This document shows positions 19,973-29,184 of a stretch of 64,000 bases of DNA, one piece after another. The notes below the pieces were generated by a model. That model ran no database searches. It was given only the letters and a program-made list of their open reading frames with translations, and was not told where the DNA came from. Both the position numbers and the translations under genes were made by a program. Source of the DNA: Microcella putealis (GTDB lineage: Bacteria; Actinomycetota; Actinomycetes; Actinomycetales; Microbacteriaceae); NCBI RefSeq assembly GCF_004216575.1, contig NZ_SGWW01000003.1, positions 124,001-188,000 of the forward strand. Direction: 5' to 3'. Each line of letters opens with the position of its first letter. The first letter of the stretch is position 1.

Positions 19973-20560
19973 CTACTGTTCGCGCGCGATCTCGGTGCGA
20001 TGGAAGTTCTGGAACGACCGCGACGCGGTCGGACCGCGCTGCCCCTGGTACCGGTTGAGGTACGCGCCCGTGCCGTAGGGGTTCTCGGCGGGTGACGACA
20101 GGCGGAAGAAGCAGAGCTGCCCGATCTTCATGCCCGGCCACAGCTTGATCGGCAGCGTGGCGACGTTGCTGAGCTCGAGCGTGACGTGGCCCGTGAAACC
20201 CGGGTCGATGAAGCCGGCCGTCGAGTGGGTGAGCAGACCCAGGCGGCCCAGCGAGCTCTTGCCCTCGAGTCGTGCCGCGATGTCGTCGGGCAGGGTGACC
20301 TGTTCGTAGGTGGCACCCAGCACGAACTCGCCCGGGTGCAGAATGAACGGCTCGCCCGGCTTGCTGTCGACGAGACGCGTCAGCTCGGGCTGGTCTTCAG
20401 CCGGGTCAATGAACGGGTACTTGTGGTTGTCGAACAGCCGAAACATGCTGTCGAGCCGCACATCGATGCTCGACGGCTGCACCATCGAGAGGTCGAGCGG
20501 GTCGAGGCCGACGCGGCCCGAGTCGAGTTCTGCCCGAATGTCGCGATCGCTCAGCAGCAT
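19973..20560 (-). CDS. dcd: dCTP deaminase
   Basis: A 195-residue trimeric dUTPase-fold enzyme that makes dUTP (or dUMP in the bifunctional actinobacterial type) from dCTP for thymidylate synthesis. The diagnostic block [23 protein letters not shown] spans about residues 110-132, with [21 protein letters not shown] after it. The N terminus [12 protein letters not shown] and the PSSIDVRL segment also match Dcd. It stands alone, read leftward, and is separated by 43 bp from the oppositely oriented tRNA-Gly. Actinobacterial Dcd proteins are often bifunctional deaminase/dUTPases; sequence alone does not settle this here. Confidence 0.95.
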   Translation of the reverse strand: MLLSDRDIRAELDSGRVGLDPLDLSMVQPSSIDVRLDSMFRLFDNHKYPFIDPAEDQPELTRLVDSKPGEPFILHPGEFVLGATYEQVTLPDDIAARLEGKSSLGRLGLLTHSTAGFIDPGFTGHVTLELSNVATLPIKLWPGMKIGQLCFFRLSSPAENPYGTGAYLNRYQGQRGPTASRSFQNFHRTEIAREQ

Positions 20561-20603
20561 GGGGCCAGCCTAGCGAGCAATGGGTAGACTGAGAGGGCAC
20601 CGC

Positions 20604-20677
20604 GGGGATGTAGTTCAATGGCAGAACTTCAGCTTCCCAAGCTGATAGCGCGGGTTCGATTCCCGTCATCCCCTCCA
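20604..20677 (+). tRNA. tRNA-Gly (anticodon CCC)
   Basis: A full cloverleaf can be drawn. The acceptor stem is GGGGATG/CATCCCC. The D stem is GTTC/GAAC. The anticodon stem TCAGC/GCTGA encloses the loop TTCCCAA with CCC at positions 34-36. The four-base variable loop is TAGC, and the T arm is GCGGG-TTCGATT-CCCGT. The 3' end CCA is genomically encoded after the discriminator T. A GC hairpin at 20696-20715 probably terminates it. Confidence 0.95.
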
Positions 20678-20695
20678 CCGACCGCACGCCTTCGA

Positions 20696-20715
20696 GCGCC
20701 CCCCACGGGGGGTGC
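20696..20715 (+). terminator. hairpin terminator after tRNA-Gly
   Basis: GCGCCCCCC-AC-GGGGGGTGC folds into a nine-base stem (one G-T pair) 19 bp after the tRNA CCA, followed by CCCTCTTATT. Position and stability fit an intrinsic terminator for the tRNA transcript. Confidence 0.5.
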
Positions 20716-20904
20716 CCTCTTATTGGGGGTTCGCGGGCTCTCGCCCCGCAGCCACATGCGTCACTACGATCGCGAATACGTTTCACGGGTAAAACCCGTC
20801 AACGCGACATCCCCGAGACTCGTCCCCCACTCCTCTCCAACTACCCAACGGATTGAGAGTGGCTTCCTGGACTCGGTCAACCCCTGTCCGCTTGGGAGTA
20901 CCTC

Positions 20905-23900
20905 GTGCCGTCACTTCTCGCACCCAGTGTTCGTACCCGCCTCATCGCCGGCACTTCTGTCGTCGCGATCGCTGCGGCATCCATCGTCACTTTCGACCCG
21001 CAGCCAGCATTTGCCGCGCCATCAACCGTGACCCAGACGTTCAGCTACACCGGCACGGTGCAGAACTTCACGGTTCCGAGCGGCGTCACGGCCCTGACCG
21101 TCACGTTGCAAGGCGGGCAGGGAGGTAACGGTGGGGCAGACGCGACGCCTGCTCCCGCGCTCGGCACCTACTTCGGGGTGGTGACGGGGACCATCGCGGT
21201 GACGCCCGGGGATGTGCTTCAGGTCGCCGTTGGCTCCGGAGGTGCGACTGGTCGTTCGTCGTCAAACTCGACCGCCCCGACAGCATTCGGTGGAACGAAC
21301 CCGCTCAGCGGCTACGACGGAGGCAACGGAGGCCAGGCCGGGACCCGCGGGTCGTCGGGGCAGGGTGGCGCGGGCGGCGCCGCGAGTGTGCTTGTCGTCG
21401 ATGGCCAAGACATCGTCGCAGCGGGCGGCGGTGGCAATGGTGGTTCAGGTCAGTTCGCGCCGACTCGCGGACGCAACGCCGACGGCACTTTCGTCGCCCG
21501 AACCGATGTGACCTCCACGAACGGCCAGGTGGGCATCAACGCTGCCGTGGCCTGCGCTCAATCGACATGCTCCAACGACGATGGCGGCGGCTCCGGTGGT
21601 GGCGGCGCCGGCGCCCAGGGTGGCGCTCAGGGTCGCATCGAGTTTGGTGCCGGGTCGTCCAACGAGTGGTTTGGCTACGGCGGCTCCGTCGGCGAGAACT
21701 CCGTCGCGACCTTCACAAGCCTGCTGACCTCGTACGGGTACGCAGCGCAGAACAGTGGAAACGGGTCAATCACCATTTCGTACGAGACGGGCAGCCCGGG
21801 CGCGCCGACCGCCGTTCAAGGTTCCCCCGGAGTGAACCTGGTCAATCTCTCGTGGGCGGCACCCGCTGCCACCGGTGGGGCAGCGATTTCCGACTACGCG
21901 GTTCGATACAGCAGCGACAACGGCGCCAACTGGAGCGCTCCCGTTCTGACCGGAAGCACGGCTCGCTCAACGGTCGTGACCGGACTGACGAATGACACGG
22001 CCTATGTCTTCCAAGTTGCCGCCATCAGCAGTCTGGGCACCGGCGACTACTCGCCCGCCTCAGCGCCGATCACCCCACGCGGACTCCCGTCGGCGCCGAC
22101 GATCACCGCCGTCGAACCGCGAGACGGCGCGCTGGCTCTCGCAGTGACGCCTCCCGCATCCGGCGCAACGGCCACTGGCTACGAGTACCGGATCGACGGA
22201 GGCTCCTGGCTGCCCGCGTCCGGCGCATCGTCACCGATCGCCATTCCCGGCCTCGTCAACGGCGTGACCTACTCCGTCGAACTCCGCGCCACCAGTATCG
22301 TCGGCAGCGGCGCGGCCAGTGCTCCCGCGACGGGGACGCCCTTTGCCGTCCCCGGAGCCCCAACGATCGACGGCGCCAGTGCCACTCGAGCGGAGATCAC
22401 CCTCAGCGTGACGCCCGGTTTCAACGGGGGAACGCCGATCACGGACTACGAGGTTCAGCTCAACGGTGCGGAATGGACGCCCGTCGGCACGTCGATCACC
22501 CCCCTTCGGCTCACCGGCCTTGCAGACGGCACCTCCTATGAGGTGACGGTCCGCGCGGTCAACAGTGCGGGAGCGGGCGCCGCGTCGGCACCGATCACCA
22601 TCGCCACGCCGGGGGTTCCCGGCCCCCTCGCAAACGTGACGGGGGCTGCTGGCGACTCGCGCGCCATCGTGAACTTCACGACAGGTGGTAACGGCGGGTC
22701 CGCCATTACGCGCGTGGAGTACTCCCTCGACGGTTCCTCCTGGACGCCAACGACGACGACAGGGCCAGTCACCATCAGCGGGCTCACCAACGGCACACCC
22801 GAGCTGGTCCGCCTGCGATCGGTGAACGCCATCGGAGCGGGACCGATCTCGTCCGTCGTAGTGACCCCGGCCACGGTGCCGTCAGCTCCGACCATTATCG
22901 AGGGCTCGGTCGCGGGACTCGATGGCGCTCTCGAGGTGTCCTTCACCGCTCCGCCGTCGGATGGCGGCGAACCGATCACCGGATACGAGTACTCAACAGA
23001 TGCTGGCGTGACGTGGCAGCCCCGCGCCGACGGCGGTTCGGTGGCGAGTCCCCTCACGATCACCACGCAATCCTCAGACGGCAGCACGCCGCTTGAGAAC
23101 GGCGAGACTTACTACGTTCAGCTCCGTGCGCTCAATGCCGCCGGAGCGGGCCCGGCCTCGTCCGTAGCCCCCGGCGTACCGGTACAAGCGGCATCTGCCC
23201 CGGCGATCACTGCGGTGACCTCACAACCCAGTTCGGTGGCCGTGTCGTTTACCCCCGGCTCAAACGGTGGGTCTGCGGTGATTCGGTACGAGTACAGCAT
23301 CAACGGCGGCGGCACCTGGACGTCGACCGGCAGCCTGTCGACCGAATTCACGATCGGCGGTCTGACGGACGGTCAACCGGTTTCTGTCCGCGTTCGCGCC
23401 GTCACCGCGGTTGGCGACGGATCCCCGTCGGCCGCGGTGTCGGGAACGCCGGCGTCTGCGCCCACCGCACCGACCCTCACGTCGGTCGTACGTGGAGACC
23501 GATCACTGACCGTCACCGTCGCTCCGGCAGACAATGGCGGCTCACCCATCACGCGCTGGGAGTACAGCACCGACGGCGGGGCCACGTGGGCGACCGCACC
23601 CGGTGCCGGCCCCAGCCACGTCCTGATCGCGCCGTCGGCTGATCTCGGTGCGCGTTTGCAGAACGGCCAGGGTTACTCGGTGCAGGTGCGTGGAGTGAAC
23701 GTTGTCGGCGCGAGCGCCGCATCCCTCCCCCTCTATTCCGCTCCGGCCACGTCGCCACCCGCGCCCAGCGTGTCGGCGACGGCGGGTGACTCGTCGGTGA
23801 CCGTTGCCTTCGCTTTCGCGGATGACGGCGGGTCACCGCTTACCCGTATCGAGTACTCCGTCGATGGCGGCGCAACCTGGATCGACTCGAGCACGGTCGT

Positions 23901-26634
23901 TGGACCAATCGTTCTCACTGGCCTGACGAACGGGCAACCCGTCAGCGTCTCCGTTCGCGGAGTCAACGCGATCGGCAACGGCACCCCGTCAGGGCCTGCG
24001 ACCGCGACGCCCCGAACGATTCCCGATGCCCCGACTGATGTCGTTGCCGTCTCGAACACGGCATCCGCCGATGTGTCATGGACTCCGCCGTCTTTCACCG
24101 GCGGTGCCGACATCACGAGTTACCTGGCGACCGCGTACGAATCGGTCTCCTCGACAACGCCCGTGGCGACGTGTACGTCAGACTCGACGAACTGTTCGAT
24201 CCCGGGCCTCGCAAACGGTGTGACGTACTACGTGTCTGTCGTAGCGAGCAACGCTGCGGGCGACAGTGTCGCGTCCACCCCCCGCGTGGCGGTGACTCCG
24301 TTGCAGCGTCCTGCCGCACCGACCCTGTCTTCCCTGACCTCCGGTGATCGAGCGCTGAGCGCAGCGTTCTCGGCGGGCGCTGTGGGGGGTGGGACGTTCC
24401 TCCGCTACGAATACTCCGTCGACTCGGGGTCGAACTGGTTTGCCCTCACGAGCGCGTCCAACCCGGCCACCATCACAAACCTCACGAACGGCACGAGCTA
24501 CACCGTCCGACTTCGCGCGGTCACCACGGCTGGTCCGAGCCCTGCCTCGAACAGCCTGACGGGAACCCCCTTCGGCTTCCCCAGCGCGCCGACCTCGATT
24601 GAGGCGGATGCGCGCAACGGATCGATTGTCGTCTCGTGGGCGCCCGCCAATGCAAACGGCGGCACAATCCTGAACTACACGGCGACCGCTTTCACCGCCG
24701 CCTCGGGCGGTTCGACGGTCACCACGTGCACCGCGACCACCTTGAGCTGCACTCTGACGGGTCTCTCGAATGGCACGACCTACTACGTCTCGGTACAGAC
24801 GCAAAACACTGTCTCGATGTACTCCGTGCGATCCGACCGCGTGGCGGCCACGCCATCCCTGTTGCCCTCGGCGCCCCGCTCGGTCACGGCAACGGCCGGT
24901 GACGCACTTGTCTCACTGAGCTGGACACCGCCGATGGGGCAGGGGGCGAGCGCGCTCACCGGGTACTCGGTTCTGTGTTCCATGAACGGCGCCTCGTTCA
25001 CCTCGTGTGGAAGCACAACGGGCACGACGTTCGACGTGACAGGGCTGCAAAACGGAGCGTCGTACCGATTCCAAATCGTCGCGAACAACTCCAGCGGGGC
25101 TGGCCCGGCCAGTGCGAGCACCTCCCCCGTGACCCCGCTCGCGCCGGGCATCGTTCCGACGTTCGACAGCACCGTCGCGACGGCAACCGGCTTCACCGTG
25201 CGAATCACGAATTTCGACGCGGCTGCCGACTACGTGATGACAGCGCCGAGCGGCGTCACGGCGACGCGCTCGGGAGAGCTCATCACCGTTTCCGGTCTCA
25301 CGCCGGGCGCCAGTGCGTCGATCGGCGTGAGTGTCTCTACACCGACGTCGCTCCCGGCCAGCGCCTCAGTGTCGGGGGCTGCCCTGCTTGCGGGCGTGGT
25401 GCCGGCGCTCTCTCTCGCGACACCCATCAACGGGGGGTTCCAATTCACGATCACCAACCTCGACCCGGACGCCACATACGTCATCGAGGTGGCCGATGCG
25501 ACCGTTTCTCGTTCGGGGGCCATCGTGACCGTCACGGGGCTGGTCACCGGTGGATCGGCCGAAGCGCTGGTCACCGTTCAGAAGTCGGGCTACACCACCG
25601 TTTCAGCGACCCGCACCGGCTCGGCCCTCGTCGAGGGCGTCGCCCCGACGTTCGGCCCCGTGACCTCGACGGCAGATGGCTTTACGGTCGAGATCACAAA
25701 TTACGATTCCAGCGCGCTGTACAGCCTGTCGATCGGTGACGAGTTCCTTACCCTCGCGGCGCCCACGGTGACTCGTGCGGGATCACTGCTGACGATCACG
25801 GGACTGTCCCCGGCAGCATCTGCGACCGTTACCGTGACCGCGCAAGCGCCTAGCGCTCTGCCGGCGAGCAGCGATGTGACGGGAACCGCGCTTGCCGCCG
25901 GGGTAACTCCCGAGTGGGAAGCGCCCGAGCCCATGATCGGTGGTTTCCGCGTCGTGGTTGCTAACTTCGACCCCGAGGAGCGGTACGTGCTCTCAGTAAC
26001 CGCAGGAACGGCCCTGATGGTCGGAGACACCATTTACGTCACGGGGCTCGCGGATGGCGAGCTCGCCGAACTCACCATGACCGCGCAACGCGACGGCTAT
26101 GCAGACAGAAGCGCGACCGTGACAGGCGCCGCTCTGGGAACGCCTGTGGCTCCCGAATGGGATGCGCCCGAGCCGATGTCTGGCGGGTTCCGCGTTGTGA
26201 TTCAGAACTTCGACCCCGATGCGCGGTACATCCTTTCCGTGACCCGAGGAACAGCTCTCATGGTGGGTGACACCATCTACGTCATGGGCCTCGCCGACGG
26301 TGAGGTCGCCGAACTCACCATGACCCTGCAGCGCGACGGCTACGCAGACGTTAGCGTCACCGTAACGGGCCAGGCCCTGAGCGGTAACGGCGGCGGCGGT
26401 GATGGCGGCGGCAACGGCGGCGGCGACAACGGAACCGTCGGCAACGCCGAGCCCGTTCCGGCTGACGTGGCCGACCGCTCGGCCGACTTGGCACACACAG
26501 GCGCATCGTCAACGACTCTGCGAGACGGCCTCGCGGGAGGCGCCCTGTTGTTCCTCCTCGGCGCACTCGCGATCGCGGTGTCACGGCGCTCGTGGAACCG
26601 TGCTCGAACGTCACGGCGTTTCGACGGGCGCTAG
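20905..26634 (+). CDS. large secreted FN3-repeat surface protein with LAHTG anchor
   Basis: A 1909-residue exported protein. GTG 20905 has GGGAG (20894-20898) six bases upstream. Residues 1-37 are a signal peptide ending in PAFA-A. Residues about 38-295 are a glycine-rich domain beginning with a beta stretch (FSYTGTVQNFTVP). Twelve fibronectin type III-like domains of about 90 residues follow (295-1413), most starting xPxAPT and containing YEYSxDGGxxW. Then come five shorter repeats of about 81 residues (1414-1825), a Gly/Asp linker (GNGGGGDGGGNGGG), LAHTG at 1862-1866, a hydrophobic helix and an Arg-rich tail. This is a sortase-type wall anchor (LAxTG is typical of actinobacterial class E). 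No sortase gene is nearby. Probable role: adhesion or carbohydrate binding. GC content looks lower than in neighbouring genes. Confidence 0.9.
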   Translation: MPSLLAPSVRTRLIAGTSVVAIAAASIVTFDPQPAFAAPSTVTQTFSYTGTVQNFTVPSGVTALTVTLQGGQGGNGGADATPAPALGTYFGVVTGTIAVTPGDVLQVAVGSGGATGRSSSNSTAPTAFGGTNPLSGYDGGNGGQAGTRGSSGQGGAGGAASVLVVDGQDIVAAGGGGNGGSGQFAPTRGRNADGTFVARTDVTSTNGQVGINAAVACAQSTCSNDDGGGSGGGGAGAQGGAQGRIEFGAGSSNEWFGYGGSVGENSVATFTSLLTSYGYAAQNSGNGSITISYETGSPGAPTAVQGSPGVNLVNLSWAAPAATGGAAISDYAVRYSSDNGANWSAPVLTGSTARSTVVTGLTNDTAYVFQVAAISSLGTGDYSPASAPITPRGLPSAPTITAVEPRDGALALAVTPPASGATATGYEYRIDGGSWLPASGASSPIAIPGLVNGVTYSVELRATSIVGSGAASAPATGTPFAVPGAPTIDGASATRAEITLSVTPGFNGGTPITDYEVQLNGAEWTPVGTSITPLRLTGLADGTSYEVTVRAVNSAGAGAASAPITIATPGVPGPLANVTGAAGDSRAIVNFTTGGNGGSAITRVEYSLDGSSWTPTTTTGPVTISGLTNGTPELVRLRSVNAIGAGPISSVVVTPATVPSAPTIIEGSVAGLDGALEVSFTAPPSDGGEPITGYEYSTDAGVTWQPRADGGSVASPLTITTQSSDGSTPLENGETYYVQLRALNAAGAGPASSVAPGVPVQAASAPAITAVTSQPSSVAVSFTPGSNGGSAVIRYEYSINGGGTWTSTGSLSTEFTIGGLTDGQPVSVRVRAVTAVGDGSPSAAVSGTPASAPTAPTLTSVVRGDRSLTVTVAPADNGGSPITRWEYSTDGGATWATAPGAGPSHVLIAPSADLGARLQNGQGYSVQVRGVNVVGASAASLPLYSAPATSPPAPSVSATAGDSSVTVAFAFADDGGSPLTRIEYSVDGGATWIDSSTVVGPIVLTGLTNGQPVSVSVRGVNAIGNGTPSGPATATPRTIPDAPTDVVAVSNTASADVSWTPPSFTGGADITSYLATAYESVSSTTPVATCTSDSTNCSIPGLANGVTYYVSVVASNAAGDSVASTPRVAVTPLQRPAAPTLSSLTSGDRALSAAFSAGAVGGGTFLRYEYSVDSGSNWFALTSASNPATITNLTNGTSYTVRLRAVTTAGPSPASNSLTGTPFGFPSAPTSIEADARNGSIVVSWAPANANGGTILNYTATAFTAASGGSTVTTCTATTLSCTLTGLSNGTTYYVSVQTQNTVSMYSVRSDRVAATPSLLPSAPRSVTATAGDALVSLSWTPPMGQGASALTGYSVLCSMNGASFTSCGSTTGTTFDVTGLQNGASYRFQIVANNSSGAGPASASTSPVTPLAPGIVPTFDSTVATATGFTVRITNFDAAADYVMTAPSGVTATRSGELITVSGLTPGASASIGVSVSTPTSLPASASVSGAALLAGVVPALSLATPINGGFQFTITNLDPDATYVIEVADATVSRSGAIVTVTGLVTGGSAEALVTVQKSGYTTVSATRTGSALVEGVAPTFGPVTSTADGFTVEITNYDSSALYSLSIGDEFLTLAAPTVTRAGSLLTITGLSPAASATVTVTAQAPSALPASSDVTGTALAAGVTPEWEAPEPMIGGFRVVVANFDPEERYVLSVTAGTALMVGDTIYVTGLADGELAELTMTAQRDGYADRSATVTGAALGTPVAPEWDAPEPMSGGFRVVIQNFDPDARYILSVTRGTALMVGDTIYVMGLADGEVAELTMTLQRDGYADVSVTVTGQALSGNGGGGDGGGNGGGDNGTVGNAEPVPADVADRSADLAHTGASSTTLRDGLAGGALLFLLGALAIAVSRRSWNRARTSRRFDGR
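25902..26387 (+). repeat. tandem 243-bp coding repeat
   Basis: The last two repeats of the surface protein are nearly the same unit repeated with a period of 243 bases (81 codons). Both contain PEW-APEPM-GGFRVV, NFDP, GTALMVGDTIYV and QRDGYAD. The earlier three units of this class (about 25140-25900) are much more diverged, so the last two reflect a more recent duplication. Confidence 0.8.
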
Positions 26635-26653
26635 CCCTCGTCACGAGAGCAGC

Positions 26654-26692
26654 CGCTGACGGCCCCCGCCAACCCGGCGGGGGCCGTCAGCG
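26654..26692. terminator. strong intrinsic terminator after the surface-protein gene
   Basis: A perfect 17-base stem (arms 26654-26670 and 26676-26692, core CGGCCCCCGCC / GGCGGGGGCCG) with loop AACCC, followed by TTTCGG. It lies 20 bp after the stop of the surface-protein gene and also faces the end of the leftward GNAT pseudogene, so it can work in both directions. Confidence 0.85.
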
Positions 26693-26719
26693 TTTCGGAC
26701 CTCTTCCCGGAGCCCGCCC

Positions 26720-27144
26720 TCAACAGAACCGCACGAAGGTACGGATCGGCCCCGACGACACCTCGGCGCCTTCCGTGAAGCCGAGTGCCTCGTAGAAGGC
26801 CGCTGCCTCGGCTCATCGTCGGTAATCAGCACGACCTGGCGTACATGCGCGTGTCGCGCAAGCGCCGCCTCGAGCAGCGCGCTTCCGATTCCACGGCCCT
26901 GCGCATCCGGCCGCACCAGGATGTCCTGGATGTAAGCGATGGTCGCGTCGTCAGATATGACGCGCACGAAGCCAACGAGCAGTCCAGCATCATCGCGAGC
27001 TGCGGCGTTGAACGATGACTGCGCGACGGCGCGACGGCGCATGCCGGGGTCGCGCGTGTAGGCCGTCCAGCCGACGGCGGTGTACAGCGCCAGTAGCTCG
27101 TCGCCGGTCGGCGTGTCGTTTTCGGCACTGCGCGGGGATGTCAC
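26720..27144 (-). pseudogene. frameshifted GNAT N-acetyltransferase
   Basis: Reading from GTG 27142-27144, the protein is a GNAT acetyltransferase: DELLALYTAVGWTAYTRD at the start, then the acetyl-CoA binding motif VRPDAQGRGIGSALLEAAL. After LITDDEPR the frame goes wrong at about 26804-26810. The expected family ending AAFYEALGF...GPIRTFVRFC, with a stop at 26720, continues in another frame. One missing base (a G in the run after CCGAGG on the reverse strand) explains it. As read, the first frame runs on into Arg-rich junk. It is either a recent pseudogene or a sequencing error in a GC-rich run. About 141 residues would be restored, normal for a small GNAT. Confidence 0.8.
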
Positions 27145-27233
27145 CCCTCCATCGTCACCCACCACCGCTCTCAGCAAGCTGTCAGCAAACCGTTTGTGCA
27201 GCGACGCCGAACACTGTGCGAGAGGAGGCGCAC

Positions 27234-27773
27234 ATGTCGTCGATATCGCAGACACTGCCGGGCGGGGGCCCGAACACTGTCACCACGCGCGCACCGGGCG
27301 GGGGCCCGACGTTCGCCGTCGCATCGACGACGACCACGACCATCGTCGTGCTGTTGATCGCGCCCGCTCTCATCTGGGGGATCCTGCTGCTCGCGGGCCT
27401 CGTCTTCGACCTCGCGGAGCTGGGGAGCTTCGCCAACCCGGTCGTCGGCGCACTCGGCATCGTGAGCATCGTCGGACTCGTCAGCGCTTCGGGGGTTGCG
27501 CTCACGAGCCGCGTCGCCGCGCGGCGGCCCGCCCGTACATCGGGTCGGCCGGGCCGCCGCGCGCTCATCCTCTCGGCTCTCGCCGTCACCGTTGCGCTCG
27601 TCGGGGGCGGGATGCTCGCCGCCGGCTTCGCGACGTGGGCTCCGGCGGCTGCCGGGCAGCCCGCAGCGCCCGCGGCCGAACAACCCGCGGTTCCCGCGGC
27701 CCCGGCTGACGCGCCTGCCACGGAACAGCCGGCCAACGCGCCCCTGTTCAGCGTCGACCACACCGACCACTAA
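27234..27773 (+). CDS. small membrane protein with Pro/Ala-rich tail
   Basis: A 179-residue protein; ATG 27234 follows AGAGGAGG (27221-27228) by five bases. The N terminus holds two copies of a GGGP motif (about residues 10-32) and a run of Thr. Three hydrophobic helices follow at about 35-60, 68-90 and 108-130. The C-terminal 45 residues are almost entirely Pro/Ala/Glu/Gln (QPAAPAAEQPAVPAAPAD) and end in SVDHTDH. The function is not recognised. The low-complexity tail would lie outside or at the membrane surface. Its end overlaps the convergent helicase gene by four bases. Confidence 0.65.
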   Translation: MSSISQTLPGGGPNTVTTRAPGGGPTFAVASTTTTTIVVLLIAPALIWGILLLAGLVFDLAELGSFANPVVGALGIVSIVGLVSASGVALTSRVAARRPARTSGRPGRRALILSALAVTVALVGGGMLAAGFATWAPAAAGQPAAPAAEQPAVPAAPADAPATEQPANAPLFSVDHTDH

Positions 27774-29107
27774 CCGGCATTAACCTCGCGCCCGATCACG
27801 GGCTCGACGTCAGCCATGAAGCGGCGCACGTCGTCGTCGACGATGATGTCGCTCGGTCGCAGTGGCCGCACGAGGTGCAGCCCCTCGAGCGAGCGGATGC
27901 GCGACAGCGCCACGTAGGTCTGCCCCGGTGCGAACGCGCGCGGCCCCAGGTCAACAACAGCGCGGTCGTAGGTCTGCCCCTGCGACTTGTGAATGGTGAC
28001 GGCCCACGCAAGCCGCAGCGGAAACTGTGTGAACTCGCCGATCACGTCTTTGGTCACGCGCTTCTGCGCGGCCGAGTAGGTGTAGCGGTATTTCTCCCAC
28101 GTCGCGGGGTGCACCTCGTGGCTCTCACCATCAACCTCGACGAACACGGTGCGGCCGATGCGCTCAACCGTGCCGAGCGTGCCGTTCACCCAGCGGGGCG
28201 CGCCATCGCCCTGGGTGTCGTTGCGCAGAAACATGACCTGCGCTCCGACCTTCAGTTGCAGCGACTCGTCAGCCGGGTAGCCGCCCGCTCCCCCGAACTC
28301 GCCGACCACTTCGGCCTTCGCGGTCTTCAGCGCGCCATCGAGTCGCGCCAGCTCGCGGCCGTTGATGCGTGACACCGTCGCATTGGTGCTCGCGAGCGTC
28401 AGGATGCCGTCATCGGGCGCAGGGCGCGCGCCCGCCTCGTTGAGCGCGCGGCCGATCTCGGGCGTCACCTCGCCATGCCGCACGGCCGACAGCATCTGCC
28501 GGAACGCCTCATCGCGCTGACGGTGGATGGTCTGCAGCTCGACAATGCGCAGATCGGCCTCCTGCCAGACGCGCGCGTCGAAGAACCAGATCGAGCGGTA
28601 GTGGTCGGCGTAGTACGCCCGCTCGCCGGCATCACGGCCCGGCACCGGCGCCAGCTGGTATGGGTCGCCGAACAGCACCACCTGCGCGCCGCCGAACGGC
28701 TCGCGCGGGCGCGCCCGGGCGCTGCGCAGCCGCCGGTCAATCGCATCCATCAGGTCGGCGCTCACCATCGACACCTCGTCGATGACGATCGTGTCGACGC
28801 CGCCGAGTAGTCGGCGAAGGTGCGGGGCGTCGTCGAGATCGGCGTCAGCGATCAGCCCGATCGGCAGGCGAAAGAGCGAGTGAATCGTCTGGCCGCCGAC
28901 GTTCAGCGCGGCCACCCCGGTCGGCGCGCAGACGACGACGGTGCGCTCGGTCTGTTCGAGAAAGGCCTCGAGCAGTGTCGACTTGCCCGTACCCGCACGG
29001 CCGGTGACGAACACGTGCTCACGGGTCGACTCGATCAGCTCGATAACGGCGCGCTGCTCGTCGGCGAGGGTCGGCGCACCCGGGCGAGCGTGGGCACGAT
29101 CGGGCAC
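27770..29107 (-). CDS. PIF1-like / AAA DNA helicase
   Basis: A 445-residue superfamily 1B helicase. Walker A is GRAGTGKST (about residues 38-46), Walker B VIDEVSM (about 104-110), and the C-terminal UvrD-like part has TIHKSQGQTYDRAVVDLG and YVALSRIRSLEGL (about 375-420). The short length without N- or C-terminal extras fits the bacterial PIF1-like proteins often annotated as AAA family ATPase, used in displacing DNA-bound structures. It stands alone; neighbours are unrelated membrane proteins. Loss of function is not suggested by any missing motif. Confidence 0.88.
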   Translation of the reverse strand: MPDRAHARPGAPTLADEQRAVIELIESTREHVFVTGRAGTGKSTLLEAFLEQTERTVVVCAPTGVAALNVGGQTIHSLFRLPIGLIADADLDDAPHLRRLLGGVDTIVIDEVSMVSADLMDAIDRRLRSARARPREPFGGAQVVLFGDPYQLAPVPGRDAGERAYYADHYRSIWFFDARVWQEADLRIVELQTIHRQRDEAFRQMLSAVRHGEVTPEIGRALNEAGARPAPDDGILTLASTNATVSRINGRELARLDGALKTAKAEVVGEFGGAGGYPADESLQLKVGAQVMFLRNDTQGDGAPRWVNGTLGTVERIGRTVFVEVDGESHEVHPATWEKYRYTYSAAQKRVTKDVIGEFTQFPLRLAWAVTIHKSQGQTYDRAVVDLGPRAFAPGQTYVALSRIRSLEGLHLVRPLRPSDIIVDDDVRRFMADVEPVIGREVNAG

Positions 29108-29184
29108 GGCACCTCCGAAGCTTGGGGGCTTTTAGCGTAGCCGTGGCCCCGCCCGACACCGACCGGTCACCCTAGGCTGAGCGC

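Noticed and set aside
20780..20799. parS-like sequence (GTTTCACGGGTAAAAC) upstream of the surface-protein gene
   Set aside because: The central CACGTG of parS is disrupted; the ACGGGT/ACCCGT hairpin explains the symmetry better.
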